Below the pieces are notes generated by a model, which searched no databases, was not told the origin of the DNA, and saw nothing but the letters and a program-made list of their open reading frames with translations. From the NCBI GenBank assembly GCA_002403905.1, contig DHIR01000286.1, forward strand, positions 1-11,955: a stretch of DNA of 11,955 bases, written 5' to 3'. Below are positions 6,332-11,955 of this stretch, piece after piece (the stretch's first letter is position 1; every line of letters starts with the position of its first letter). Made by a program: the position numbers and the translations under genes. The stretch is from Mucilaginibacter sp. UBA4741. GTDB taxonomy: Bacteria; Bacteroidota; Bacteroidia; Sphingobacteriales; Sphingobacteriaceae.

Positions 6332-6359
6332 ACCATTTTCTCCGGACGGGGGAAATGGT
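6332..6359 (+). terminator. 12-bp hairpin after ruvX
   Basis: ACCATTTTCTCC (6332-6343) pairs with GGGGGAAATGGT (6348-6359; two G-U pairs) around a GGAC tetraloop. It lies 13 nt after the ruvX stop and about 105 nt before the next gene. No T-run follows directly; the nearest is TTTTT around 6380-6384. It is a good candidate for 3' end formation or mRNA stabilisation, but not a textbook intrinsic terminator. The remainder of the 146-nt gap holds nothing I recognise. Confidence 0.5.
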
Positions 6360-6452
6360 CTGATAGGGTCGTAAAAGGCTTTTTATACGGACAAATGCTA
6401 AACATAATAATAGCGAATTACCCTCCAAAATCCTCATTAATTTCAAAATGCT

Positions 6453-6460
6453 TACTTTTG
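6453..6460 (+). promoter_or_regulatory. possible -7 element for the methyltransferase operon
   Basis: TACTTTTG matches TAnnTTTG exactly but ends only 4 nt before the GTG start at 6465. If used, transcription would begin at or beside the start codon (leaderless). No TTG lies at the expected -33 distance, so confidence is limited. Confidence 0.35.
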
Positions 6461-6464
6461 TTGC

Positions 6465-7103
6465 GTGGAGATTTTAGACGCAAACCTTCAGGAGTACTTA
6501 GATAACCATTGCGACCCAGAGCCGGAGCATCTGCAATTTATAAATAGAGAAACCTATTTAAAGGTGTTAAAGCCTAATATGCTATCGGGGCATTACCAGG
6601 GCCGGGTGCTGAGCATGCTGAGTAAAATGATGCAGCCAAAACGTATTTTGGAGATAGGCACTTTTACCGGCTACGCCACCATTTGTCTGGCCGAAGGGTT
6701 GACTGATGACGGAATAATCCACACCATTGAGGTTAACCGCGAAATGGAAGAAATGCTTAAAAAGCACTTTTCGCTAACATCTGTTGAAAAAAAAATAAAG
6801 CTCCATTTTGGGGCTGCAGGGCAAGTAATAGCCGATTTAGGACACGAGGTGTTTGATATTGTGTTTATTGATGCGGATAAAAAGAATAATTTTCTTTACT
6901 TTGAATTAATATTTGACAAAGTCAGATCCGGAGGATTAATAATAATTGATAATGTTTTGTGGAAAGGGAAGGTTTACGGCACCGAAAAAGATGCCGATAC
7001 CGAGAGTTTCCGCAAACTAAATGACAGGATAGCTGTTGACACACGAGTTGAGAAACTCATTTTACCAGTGCGCGACGGTATCCTTATCATCAGAAAAAAA
7101 TAA
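6465..7103 (+). CDS. class I SAM-dependent O-methyltransferase (COMT/TrmR-like family)
   Basis: Cation-dependent O-methyltransferase family (PF01596 type), 212 aa, cytosolic, with no signal peptide. The SAM-binding motif I is ILEIGTFTGYATICLAEG (61-78). IHTIEVNREM (85-94) is the ribose-binding acidic strand. DIVFIDADKKNN (131-142) and IIDNVLWKG (160-168) supply the likely metal ligands (Asp136, Asp162, Asn163). The C-terminus LPVRDGILIIRKK is typical. The substrate cannot be read from sequence: relatives methylate catechol-type compounds, and Bacillus TrmR (YrrM) methylates tRNA 5-hydroxyuridine, which would suit a conserved housekeeping copy. The start is GTG 6465. The next Met (residue 39) would remove family sequence including NRETYLKV. 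The glucosaminidase gene follows after 2 nt, so the two are co-transcribed. Confidence 0.9.
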   Translation: MEILDANLQEYLDNHCDPEPEHLQFINRETYLKVLKPNMLSGHYQGRVLSMLSKMMQPKRILEIGTFTGYATICLAEGLTDDGIIHTIEVNREMEEMLKKHFSLTSVEKKIKLHFGAAGQVIADLGHEVFDIVFIDADKKNNFLYFELIFDKVRSGGLIIIDNVLWKGKVYGTEKDADTESFRKLNDRIAVDTRVEKLILPVRDGILIIRKK

Positions 7104-7105
7104 TT

Positions 7106-7660
7106 ATGAAGAAAACCTTACTGATTACAACGCTGCTAATATCATCCATTACCGCGTTTGCCCAAAAGAACACTTCACAATCTTACATCGAACAGTTCAA
7201 AGATAATGCCATAGAAATTATGCACCAAACGGGCATCCCCGCCAGCATAATTTTAGGTATAGCCATGCACGAGTCGGGCAACGGCAACAGCGCCATAGCC
7301 CAAAACCTAAATAACCAGTTTGGTGTAAAAGGCGGCGGCGGTGCGGTTTTTTATAAACATCAAAAGAAAGTACATTCGGCCTATAAAAAGTATGATTCGA
7401 TTTTAGAATCGTTCGATGATTTTGCCCGCATCATTACCCATCGCCAGCAACTGGGCCATATATCAGACCAACTTACGCAGTATGATTACGAAAAATGGGT
7501 AAAAGGGATACAGCGCAGTGGCTATGCAAGCAGTAAAAAATGGGGCGCGCAGGTTTTAGCCATTATACGCAAGTATCAATTGGATGATCTGGATCAAACA
7601 CCAAACCAGGCGCAGGCACAAACCGTAACAAGCACGGCAGACAATCCATATTTAAAGTAA
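7106..7660 (+). CDS. secreted glucosaminidase-domain peptidoglycan hydrolase
   Basis: A 184-aa exported protein with a type I signal peptide (1-19, cleavage after SITAFA before Gln20) and one glucosaminidase domain of the GH73/FlgJ-like type (about 25-158). This family hydrolyses the glycan strand of peptidoglycan. ILGIAMHESGNGNSAIAQNLNNQFGVKG (49-76) contains the presumed catalytic Glu56. The later conserved segments are YKKYDSILESFDDFARIITHR (93-113) and WVKGIQRSGYASSKKWGAQVL (131-151). A short Gln/Thr-rich tail follows and there is no LysM or other wall-binding domain. ATG 7106 is 2 nt after the methyltransferase stop, so it is probably translationally coupled. The next gene encodes a paralogue, suggesting tandem duplication. 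The preceding stop, signal peptide and domain fit leave little doubt about the start. Confidence 0.88.
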   Translation: MKKTLLITTLLISSITAFAQKNTSQSYIEQFKDNAIEIMHQTGIPASIILGIAMHESGNGNSAIAQNLNNQFGVKGGGGAVFYKHQKKVHSAYKKYDSILESFDDFARIITHRQQLGHISDQLTQYDYEKWVKGIQRSGYASSKKWGAQVLAIIRKYQLDDLDQTPNQAQAQTVTSTADNPYLK

Positions 7661-7678
7661 AAAACCTATTTTGGCGCA

Positions 7679-8566
7679 ATGATATATGCCAAATCTCCCG
7701 CTTTTGCTTTAAAGCGAATTATATGCTGTTTATGTGTTTCCTTAGCTGTTTTATCCGGCTGTGCTGCTCATAAAAGAGCGATCTCGCACACCTCCGCTCC
7801 GCTTATTTCTAATAGCCAGGCACATAAAAATAATAAAGTTATTCAGAAAGCGCGAAGCGAAGCCATTGCCACTTATGTGCCATTTACGGTAGCTACTTAT
7901 ATAGACAGATTTAAAACCATAGCTATACAGGAGATGAATTTATATGGCATACCGGCAAGTATTACATTGGCGCAGGGTTTGTTCGAGTCGGGCAACGGTA
8001 ATGGCGACCTGGCTAAGATTGCCAATAATCATTTCGGCATTAAATGTACCAGTGATTGGAAAGGTAAAAGCTATTATAAAGACGATGACCAGGTGAACGA
8101 CTGTTTTAGGGTTTATGACAGGCCAGAGGATTCGTACCGCGACCACTCTGAGTTTTTAAAACGGAAACGATACGCGCCATTGTTCGAACTGGATAAAAAC
8201 GATTACCAAGGCTGGGCCAACGGGCTAAAGACAGCAGGCTATGCTACCAACCCTAAATATCCGCAATTATTGGTCGGCGTTATTGAAAAATATCACCTGG
8301 ATCAATACGACAGGCCCGAAGGCGAAATGCAAAAAATTAAGCGTGAAGACCGTGTCTTAACGCAGATCAATCAAAATATTGGCAAGGCCATAAAAGACTC
8401 GTTGGTACAAAGCACACCAACCACTAAATTGTATACCATAAAAACCGGCGATACACTATACAACGTTTCTAAGCGTTTTGGCTTAACTGTTGATGAGCTA
8501 AAAACATTAAATAACATGGCCGACAATAGCATAAAGATTGGCCAGAAATTGATCATTGCTAAATAA
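7679..8566 (+). CDS. glucosaminidase lipoprotein with C-terminal LysM
   Basis: A 295-aa predicted lipoprotein. The N-terminal signal has a lipobox LSGC with Cys28. A linker (29-70) leads to a glucosaminidase domain (about 72-210) and one LysM (about 250-293: LYTIKTGDTLYNVSKRFGLT, then LNNMADNSIKIGQKLII). The catalytic region is GIPASITLAQGLFESGNGNG (90-109, Glu103), followed by NNHFGIKC (116-123), RVYDRPEDSYRDHSEFLK (144-161) and GLKTAGYATNPKYPQLL (182-198). It would cleave peptidoglycan glycan strands from an envelope membrane, with LysM binding the wall. It resembles the upstream gene in IPASI, ESGNGN and GYA segments but is larger. Cys123 and Cys142 could form a disulphide (inference). It starts 18 nt after the upstream paralogue, so probably the same transcript. 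Its bulky N-terminus (MIYAKSPAFALKR) before the hydrophobic core is slightly long for a lipoprotein signal. Confidence 0.9.
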   Translation: MIYAKSPAFALKRIICCLCVSLAVLSGCAAHKRAISHTSAPLISNSQAHKNNKVIQKARSEAIATYVPFTVATYIDRFKTIAIQEMNLYGIPASITLAQGLFESGNGNGDLAKIANNHFGIKCTSDWKGKSYYKDDDQVNDCFRVYDRPEDSYRDHSEFLKRKRYAPLFELDKNDYQGWANGLKTAGYATNPKYPQLLVGVIEKYHLDQYDRPEGEMQKIKREDRVLTQINQNIGKAIKDSLVQSTPTTKLYTIKTGDTLYNVSKRFGLTVDELKTLNNMADNSIKIGQKLIIAK

Positions 8567-8627
8567 CCTGTTAATTATTGTTAAATAACATGACCCAACA
8601 TCAGCAATGGTTTAGTTTTACCTTTTA

Positions 8628-9371
8628 ATGAAATTAGTACTCTTTTTATTTTTGTGTTTGTTAGGCTTTAAGGGGCTTGCCCAGGAAACGGTAGCCGGTA
8701 TTATATTTGATACTGATAGTAAAGACAGACTTTCGCGGGTTAATGTGGTTAATCTAAACTCGGGAGCTTTTGTTTACAATAACATAAACGGCGTGTTTAC
8801 CATAGACGCAAAAATTGGTGATAAGCTTGTTTTTACACAAGCCGAACACCATTCTGATACTATAAAAGTACAGAGCTATACACCATTGGCTATTTATTTA
8901 AAGCGGATCTCCATACAGCTTAAACAGGTTAATGTTTTCGATACAATGATGGATCCCGAAAAGCGTATGGCAGCTAAAAAGAAGGATTACAGCAAAGCCT
9001 ACGGCTCATTGGCGACTGATGATTGGTTATCATTCACCCCAGGCCTTGGCGTGGGTTTAGGCATTGACGCGATCTGGAACGCGTTAAGCCGAAGCGGCCG
9101 TAACGCAAAGCATCTGCGTGAAACAATACAGACTGATTATATGCAGGATGTTGTTGATTATCGTTTTAACAAAAGCCTTGTTGGCCGAATAACGGGATTA
9201 AAAGATGGCGCGTTGACTGATTTTATGACAAAGTACAGGCCCGGCTACTATTTCCTCGCAAACGCAAGCGAGTACGAGTTTATAACATCTATACGCACCA
9301 ACTTAAAAAGATATTTACGCAATCCGGCAGCGCATACAGTATTGCCGCTATACGAGGCTAAAAAAGAATAA
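8628..9371 (+). CDS. carboxypeptidase-regulatory-like domain envelope protein, function unknown
   Basis: A 247-aa exported protein of unknown function. Residues 1-19 are a signal peptide (cleavage after GLA-Gln19 region). Residues about 21-97 form a beta-sandwich of the carboxypeptidase-regulatory-like type: VAGIIFDTDSKDRLSRVNVV, then GVFTID and GDKLVFTQ. This module also forms the N-terminus of SusC/TonB-dependent receptors. Here no plug or barrel follows. The C-terminal part (100-247) has a Gly-rich hydrophobic stretch PGLGVGLGIDAIWNALS (138-154), a basic patch, and the segment YMQDVVDYRFNKSLVGRITG (171-190). I recall similar proteins in Sphingobacteriaceae. The gene lies 61 nt after the LysM glucosaminidase. 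TACCTTTT (8619-8626) just before the ATG is a 7-of-8 match to the -7 consensus but has no -33 partner. The domain call is good; the role is unknown. Confidence 0.75.
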   Translation: MKLVLFLFLCLLGFKGLAQETVAGIIFDTDSKDRLSRVNVVNLNSGAFVYNNINGVFTIDAKIGDKLVFTQAEHHSDTIKVQSYTPLAIYLKRISIQLKQVNVFDTMMDPEKRMAAKKKDYSKAYGSLATDDWLSFTPGLGVGLGIDAIWNALSRSGRNAKHLRETIQTDYMQDVVDYRFNKSLVGRITGLKDGALTDFMTKYRPGYYFLANASEYEFITSIRTNLKRYLRNPAAHTVLPLYEAKKE

Positions 9372-9447
9372 CATTTTTACAATGATTAAACCTATTGGCA
9401 TATTATAAGTCAAAAATAAACGGAAAAATGCTTTTCTTTGTCTATCT

Positions 9448-10479
9448 ATGTTTAAAAACAAACCAGGATATATCGTTCTAGTACTGTTAATGGCCGCCTT
9501 TTCTGCATCCGCGCAAAAGCCCGACTCGTTAAAAAAAGATATTAAGATTGATACAGCCGCATTGAATAAATACCACATAGATCCATCCAAAAACGCGTTG
9601 CCGGTGCGTACAAGAGTACAGCAGATAAGGCAGGAATCTATACCTGTTACAATGCTTGATTATAAGGTAAACTATTGGAAAAAGTGGATTAGTATGGCAT
9701 TAAACTTTAATCAATCGGCATTTAGTAAAAACTATACATCGGGCGGCTCTAACTCTATAGCCCTGGGTACTAACTTTGACTATAAAACAGAATATAAAAA
9801 AAGCCCGCTTGATTATGTGGGCGAGTTGAATTTGATATACGGCATAACAAAGAACAAAGGGCAGGGATCGCGTAAAACGCAGGACAGGATTTTCTTTGAT
9901 AATAAAATAGCAACACAATTGTCTAAAACCTGGTTTTTCTTTGGGTCGTTAACGTTCGAATCGCAGTTTGATAAAGGATACATATATAACAGCAATGGCA
10001 CCTTGTCGCAAATATCAGGCTTTATGGCGCCGGGTTATTTAACCGAGTCGGTGGGTTTTGAGTATAAACCATCAGGTGTTTTCGATCTGCGTTTAGGTAC
10101 GGGTACAGCCAGGCAAACGTTTGTAACAGATACCACTTTGTACCATAATCAGCGCTCAAACTATGGGGTAAAAATTGGCAAGCAGTTTAAAAACGATCTT
10201 GCGTTCCAAATCGTAACGACATTTGTTAAAGACATTGCCAAAAATATGAATCTTAATACGCGGTATGCCCTGTTTATTCCTTACGAAAAGCACGTATCCT
10301 ATATAAGCCACAGGTTAGATGCAACCCTGGCAGCCCGTGTTAACCGCTTGGTTACGGTAAACTTAATCGGTACTTTTATTTATGATAAAAGCGCTAATCC
10401 AAAGCCTACTACAACCAAAACCGTACCCCAGGCAACAGAGGGCATGGCATTGGGTATAGTGTATAAGTTCCCGTATTAG
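9448..10479 (+). CDS. DUF3078 outer-membrane beta-barrel-like protein
   Basis: A 343-aa protein with a type I signal peptide (1-22, AAFSASA-Gln). A short spacer (23-70) precedes a DUF3078-like domain. Its recognisable opening is NYWKKWISMALNFNQSAFS (75-93), with NYTSGGSNSIALGTNFDYK (95-113) and YGELNLIYG-like strands. The remainder alternates polar and hydrophobic residues with regular aromatics (WFFFGSLTFESQF, SVGFEYKPSGVFDLRLGTG, YGVKIGKQF), and the chain ends in an aromatic strand GIVYKFPY, as outer-membrane barrels do. It is therefore probably an outer-membrane barrel. The family's function is not known to me. Start ATG 9448 sits directly before the signal peptide. The 76-nt gap upstream contains TTTCTTTG (9433-9440), a 7-of-8 match to the -7 element. 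Separate from ffh by 111 nt. Confidence 0.82.
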   Translation: MFKNKPGYIVLVLLMAAFSASAQKPDSLKKDIKIDTAALNKYHIDPSKNALPVRTRVQQIRQESIPVTMLDYKVNYWKKWISMALNFNQSAFSKNYTSGGSNSIALGTNFDYKTEYKKSPLDYVGELNLIYGITKNKGQGSRKTQDRIFFDNKIATQLSKTWFFFGSLTFESQFDKGYIYNSNGTLSQISGFMAPGYLTESVGFEYKPSGVFDLRLGTGTARQTFVTDTTLYHNQRSNYGVKIGKQFKNDLAFQIVTTFVKDIAKNMNLNTRYALFIPYEKHVSYISHRLDATLAARVNRLVTVNLIGTFIYDKSANPKPTTTKTVPQATEGMALGIVYKFPY

Positions 10480-10529
10480 GCATTCCAAACAATCGCTTCT
10501 TAAATTTTTTGATGATCTAATTAACGCCA

Positions 10530-10562
10530 TTGGAACATAATTGCGCCAAAATCATACCTTTG
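10530..10562 (+). promoter_or_regulatory. candidate ffh promoter
   Basis: TTG (10530-10532) and TACCTTTG (10555-10562) are separated by 22 nt, a full match to the Bacteroidota TTG/TAnnTTTG pattern. The predicted start near 10568 leaves a short leader of about 22 nt, A/T-rich and without a Shine-Dalgarno sequence, before ATG 10591. The exact -7 match and the spacing shared with ruvX make it the better of the two promoters called. Confidence 0.55.
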
Positions 10563-10590
10563 CATTTATAATAAACTTGAGTATAATATA

Positions 10591-11916
10591 ATGTTTGAAA
10601 ATCTTTCGGATAAACTCGATAGGGCATTTAAAGTCCTGAAGGGGCAAGGAACTATTACAGAAATAAACGTGGCCGAAACCATGAAGGAAATTAGAAAAGC
10701 CCTTCTGGATGCCGACGTTAACTATAAAACAGCCAAAGCCTTTACTGACGATGTAAGACAAAAAGCTATCGGTGGAAATGTGCTTACCGCCGTTTCGCCG
10801 GGCCAATTGCTAACCAAACTCATGAATGATGAGTTGGCGGCATTAATGGGGGGCACCACTGCCGAGCTTAATTTAACAGCAAATCCAACCATTATATTAG
10901 TAGCAGGTTTAAACGGTGCGGGTAAAACAACCTTTACCGGTAAGCTGGCTAATTATCTAAAGACACAAAAAAACAAAAAGCCGCTATTAATTGCTGATGA
11001 TATTTATCGCCCGGCGGCTATTGACCAGTTGATGGTTTTAGGCGAGCAAATTGGTGTGCCGGTTTATGTTAACCGTGAATCAAAGGACCCTATCGCGATA
11101 GCAAAAGAAGGTATTGCGTTTGCTAAACAGAACGGACATAACGTTATTATTATTGATACCGCCGGTCGTTTAGCTATTGACGAGGCCATGATGGTAGAGA
11201 TTGAGCAGGTTAAGGCCGCTGTTAATCCGCAGGAAATATTATTTGTTGTTGACTCCATGACCGGCCAGGATGCTGTAAATACCGCTAAGGTGTTTAACGA
11301 CAGGCTTGACTTTACCGGTGTGGTATTAACCAAACTGGATGGTGATACCCGTGGTGGTGCCGCGCTGTCTATAAAATCTGTAGTAAACAAGCCGATCAAA
11401 TTTATTGGTACCGGCGAGAAGATGGAAGCTATTGATGTTTTCCACCCGGACCGTATGGCATCGCGTATTTTGGGCATGGGCGACGTGGTATCGTTAGTTG
11501 AACGTGCGCAAATGCAGTTTGACGAGAAAGAAGCCGCCGAACTGCAAAAGAAGATCCGCAAAAACAAATTCGACTTTAACGATTTTTATAGCCAGATACA
11601 GCAGATCAAAAAAATGGGTAACATGAAAGATCTGATGGGCATGATACCGGGCGTTGGTAAAATGATGAAGGATGTAGAGATACAGGACGATGCATTTAAA
11701 AACATTGAGGCCATTATTCAATCAATGACCCCTGCCGAAAAAGAAAACCCCGATACCATCAACCAAAGCCGCCGTGCCCGTATCGCAAAAGGATCAGGCA
11801 CTGACCTTACCGAGGTAAATAAACTGATCAAACAGTTTGATGATATGCGTAAGGTGATGAAGCAAATGAGCAACCCGGCAGCAATGGCTAATATGATGAA
11901 GAGGATGCCTAGGTAA
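10591..11916 (+). CDS. ffh: signal recognition particle GTPase Ffh
   Basis: Ffh, the protein subunit of the bacterial SRP, binds SRP RNA and nascent signal sequences and pairs with FtsY to deliver ribosomes to the membrane. All 441 residues are present. The N domain (about 1-95) includes ALLDADVNYK (37-46). The G domain (about 96-295) has G1 GLNGAGKTT (106-114), G2 DIYRPAA (137-143), G3 DTAGR (189-193), G4 TKLD (247-250) and G5 GTGEK (273-277). The Met-rich M domain (about 325-441) has GNMKDLMGMIPGVGKMMKD (343-361) and the RNA-binding RRARIAKGSG (394-403). ATG 10591 fits the usual MFENLSDKL start. It has its own predicted promoter and no partner gene nearby. Length and motifs are standard, and no anomaly is visible. 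Confidence 0.97.
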   Translation: MFENLSDKLDRAFKVLKGQGTITEINVAETMKEIRKALLDADVNYKTAKAFTDDVRQKAIGGNVLTAVSPGQLLTKLMNDELAALMGGTTAELNLTANPTIILVAGLNGAGKTTFTGKLANYLKTQKNKKPLLIADDIYRPAAIDQLMVLGEQIGVPVYVNRESKDPIAIAKEGIAFAKQNGHNVIIIDTAGRLAIDEAMMVEIEQVKAAVNPQEILFVVDSMTGQDAVNTAKVFNDRLDFTGVVLTKLDGDTRGGAALSIKSVVNKPIKFIGTGEKMEAIDVFHPDRMASRILGMGDVVSLVERAQMQFDEKEAAELQKKIRKNKFDFNDFYSQIQQIKKMGNMKDLMGMIPGVGKMMKDVEIQDDAFKNIEAIIQSMTPAEKENPDTINQSRRARIAKGSGTDLTEVNKLIKQFDDMRKVMKQMSNPAAMANMMKRMPR

Positions 11917-11931
11917 GGGCCTATAATTCCG

Positions 11932-11955
11932 TTGTCATTTCGAACGATAGAGAGA
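11932..11955. repeat. left end of a probable dispersed intergenic repeat, cut by the window edge
   Basis: Sixteen nucleotides after ffh the sequence becomes TTGTCATTTCGAACGATAGA, then GAGA at the window end. This resembles, from memory, the start of a repeat common between genes in Sphingobacteriaceae (GTCATTTCGAACGAAGTGAG type), often arranged as inverted pairs. Only its first 24 bases are visible, so the call rests on resemblance. Confidence 0.4.

Noticed and set aside
8579..8590. TGTTA-AA-TAACA palindrome after the LysM glucosaminidase gene
   Set aside because: Only 5-bp AT-rich arms with a 2-nt loop and no T-run; expected by chance in such sequence.
10483..10535. TTCCAA/TTGGAA arms between the DUF3078 gene and ffh
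   Set aside because: Six-base arms 41 nt apart, overlapping the likely -33 element; too weak to call a structure.
11064..11567. 167-codon minus-strand frame inside ffh
   Set aside because: Wholly inside a gene with every expected GTPase motif; Ser/Ile/Thr-rich antisense shadow.
1..11955. Search for a defence system, mobile element, CRISPR array, toxin-antitoxin pair, tRNA or riboswitch
   Set aside because: No transposase, integrase, direct-repeat array, small paired ORFs or tRNA-like fold was seen, and no TPP riboswitch was recognised before thiL (only 124 nt visible).

Overview
The window is a piece of ordinary chromosomal core from a Bacteroidota bacterium, most likely family Sphingobacteriaceae (Mucilaginibacter or Pedobacter type). 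The evidence is gene content (GldH lipoprotein, a Cys-rich PSP1/RicT protein, a DUF3078 outer-membrane protein, a stand-alone carboxypeptidase-regulatory-like domain protein), the lack of Shine-Dalgarno sequences before the starts, promoter-like elements of the Bacteroidota TTG/TAnnTTTG type, and intergenic repeats that look like those of this family. The genus is an inference.

Layout. (1) 125-1174 (+): thiL, thiamine-monophosphate kinase, converging on (2) the minus-strand gene rmuC (1199-2620). (3) A tight minus-strand operon reads holB (5749-4607), ricT/PSP1 (4604-3195), gldH (3191-2706), with gaps of only 2 and 3 nt. rmuC lies 85 nt further downstream and may be read from the same transcript or from its own promoter. 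(4) Divergent from holB is ruvX/yqgF (5908-6318, +), with a heptad-built inverted repeat in the divergent promoter region. (5) A plus-strand envelope block follows: an O-methyltransferase coupled to a secreted glucosaminidase (2 nt gap), a second glucosaminidase that is a LysM lipoprotein, a carboxypeptidase-regulatory-like protein and a DUF3078 outer-membrane protein. (6) ffh, the SRP GTPase, is at 10591-11916, with a good Bacteroidota-type promoter. The right edge begins what looks like a dispersed intergenic repeat.

How the genes relate. thiL, holB, ruvX and ffh are housekeeping genes (thiamine pyrophosphate synthesis, clamp loader, RuvX nuclease fold, co-translational targeting). holB next to ricT is also found in Firmicutes. 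The plus-strand block from 7106 to 10479 consists of exported proteins: two peptidoglycan hydrolases, one periplasmic or envelope protein and one outer-membrane barrel.

I found no phage, transposase, CRISPR, tRNA or rRNA, no defence island and no new multi-gene system. The most unusual signal is a short C5-TAAA-G5 repeat present at the 3' ends of three consecutive genes (thiL, rmuC, gldH). It supplies their stop codons or last codons. Two inverted copies form a long hairpin at the thiL/rmuC convergence, and a single T-to-C difference between copies coincides with a repeat-encoded extension of RmuC. No gap between genes exceeds about 160 nt.
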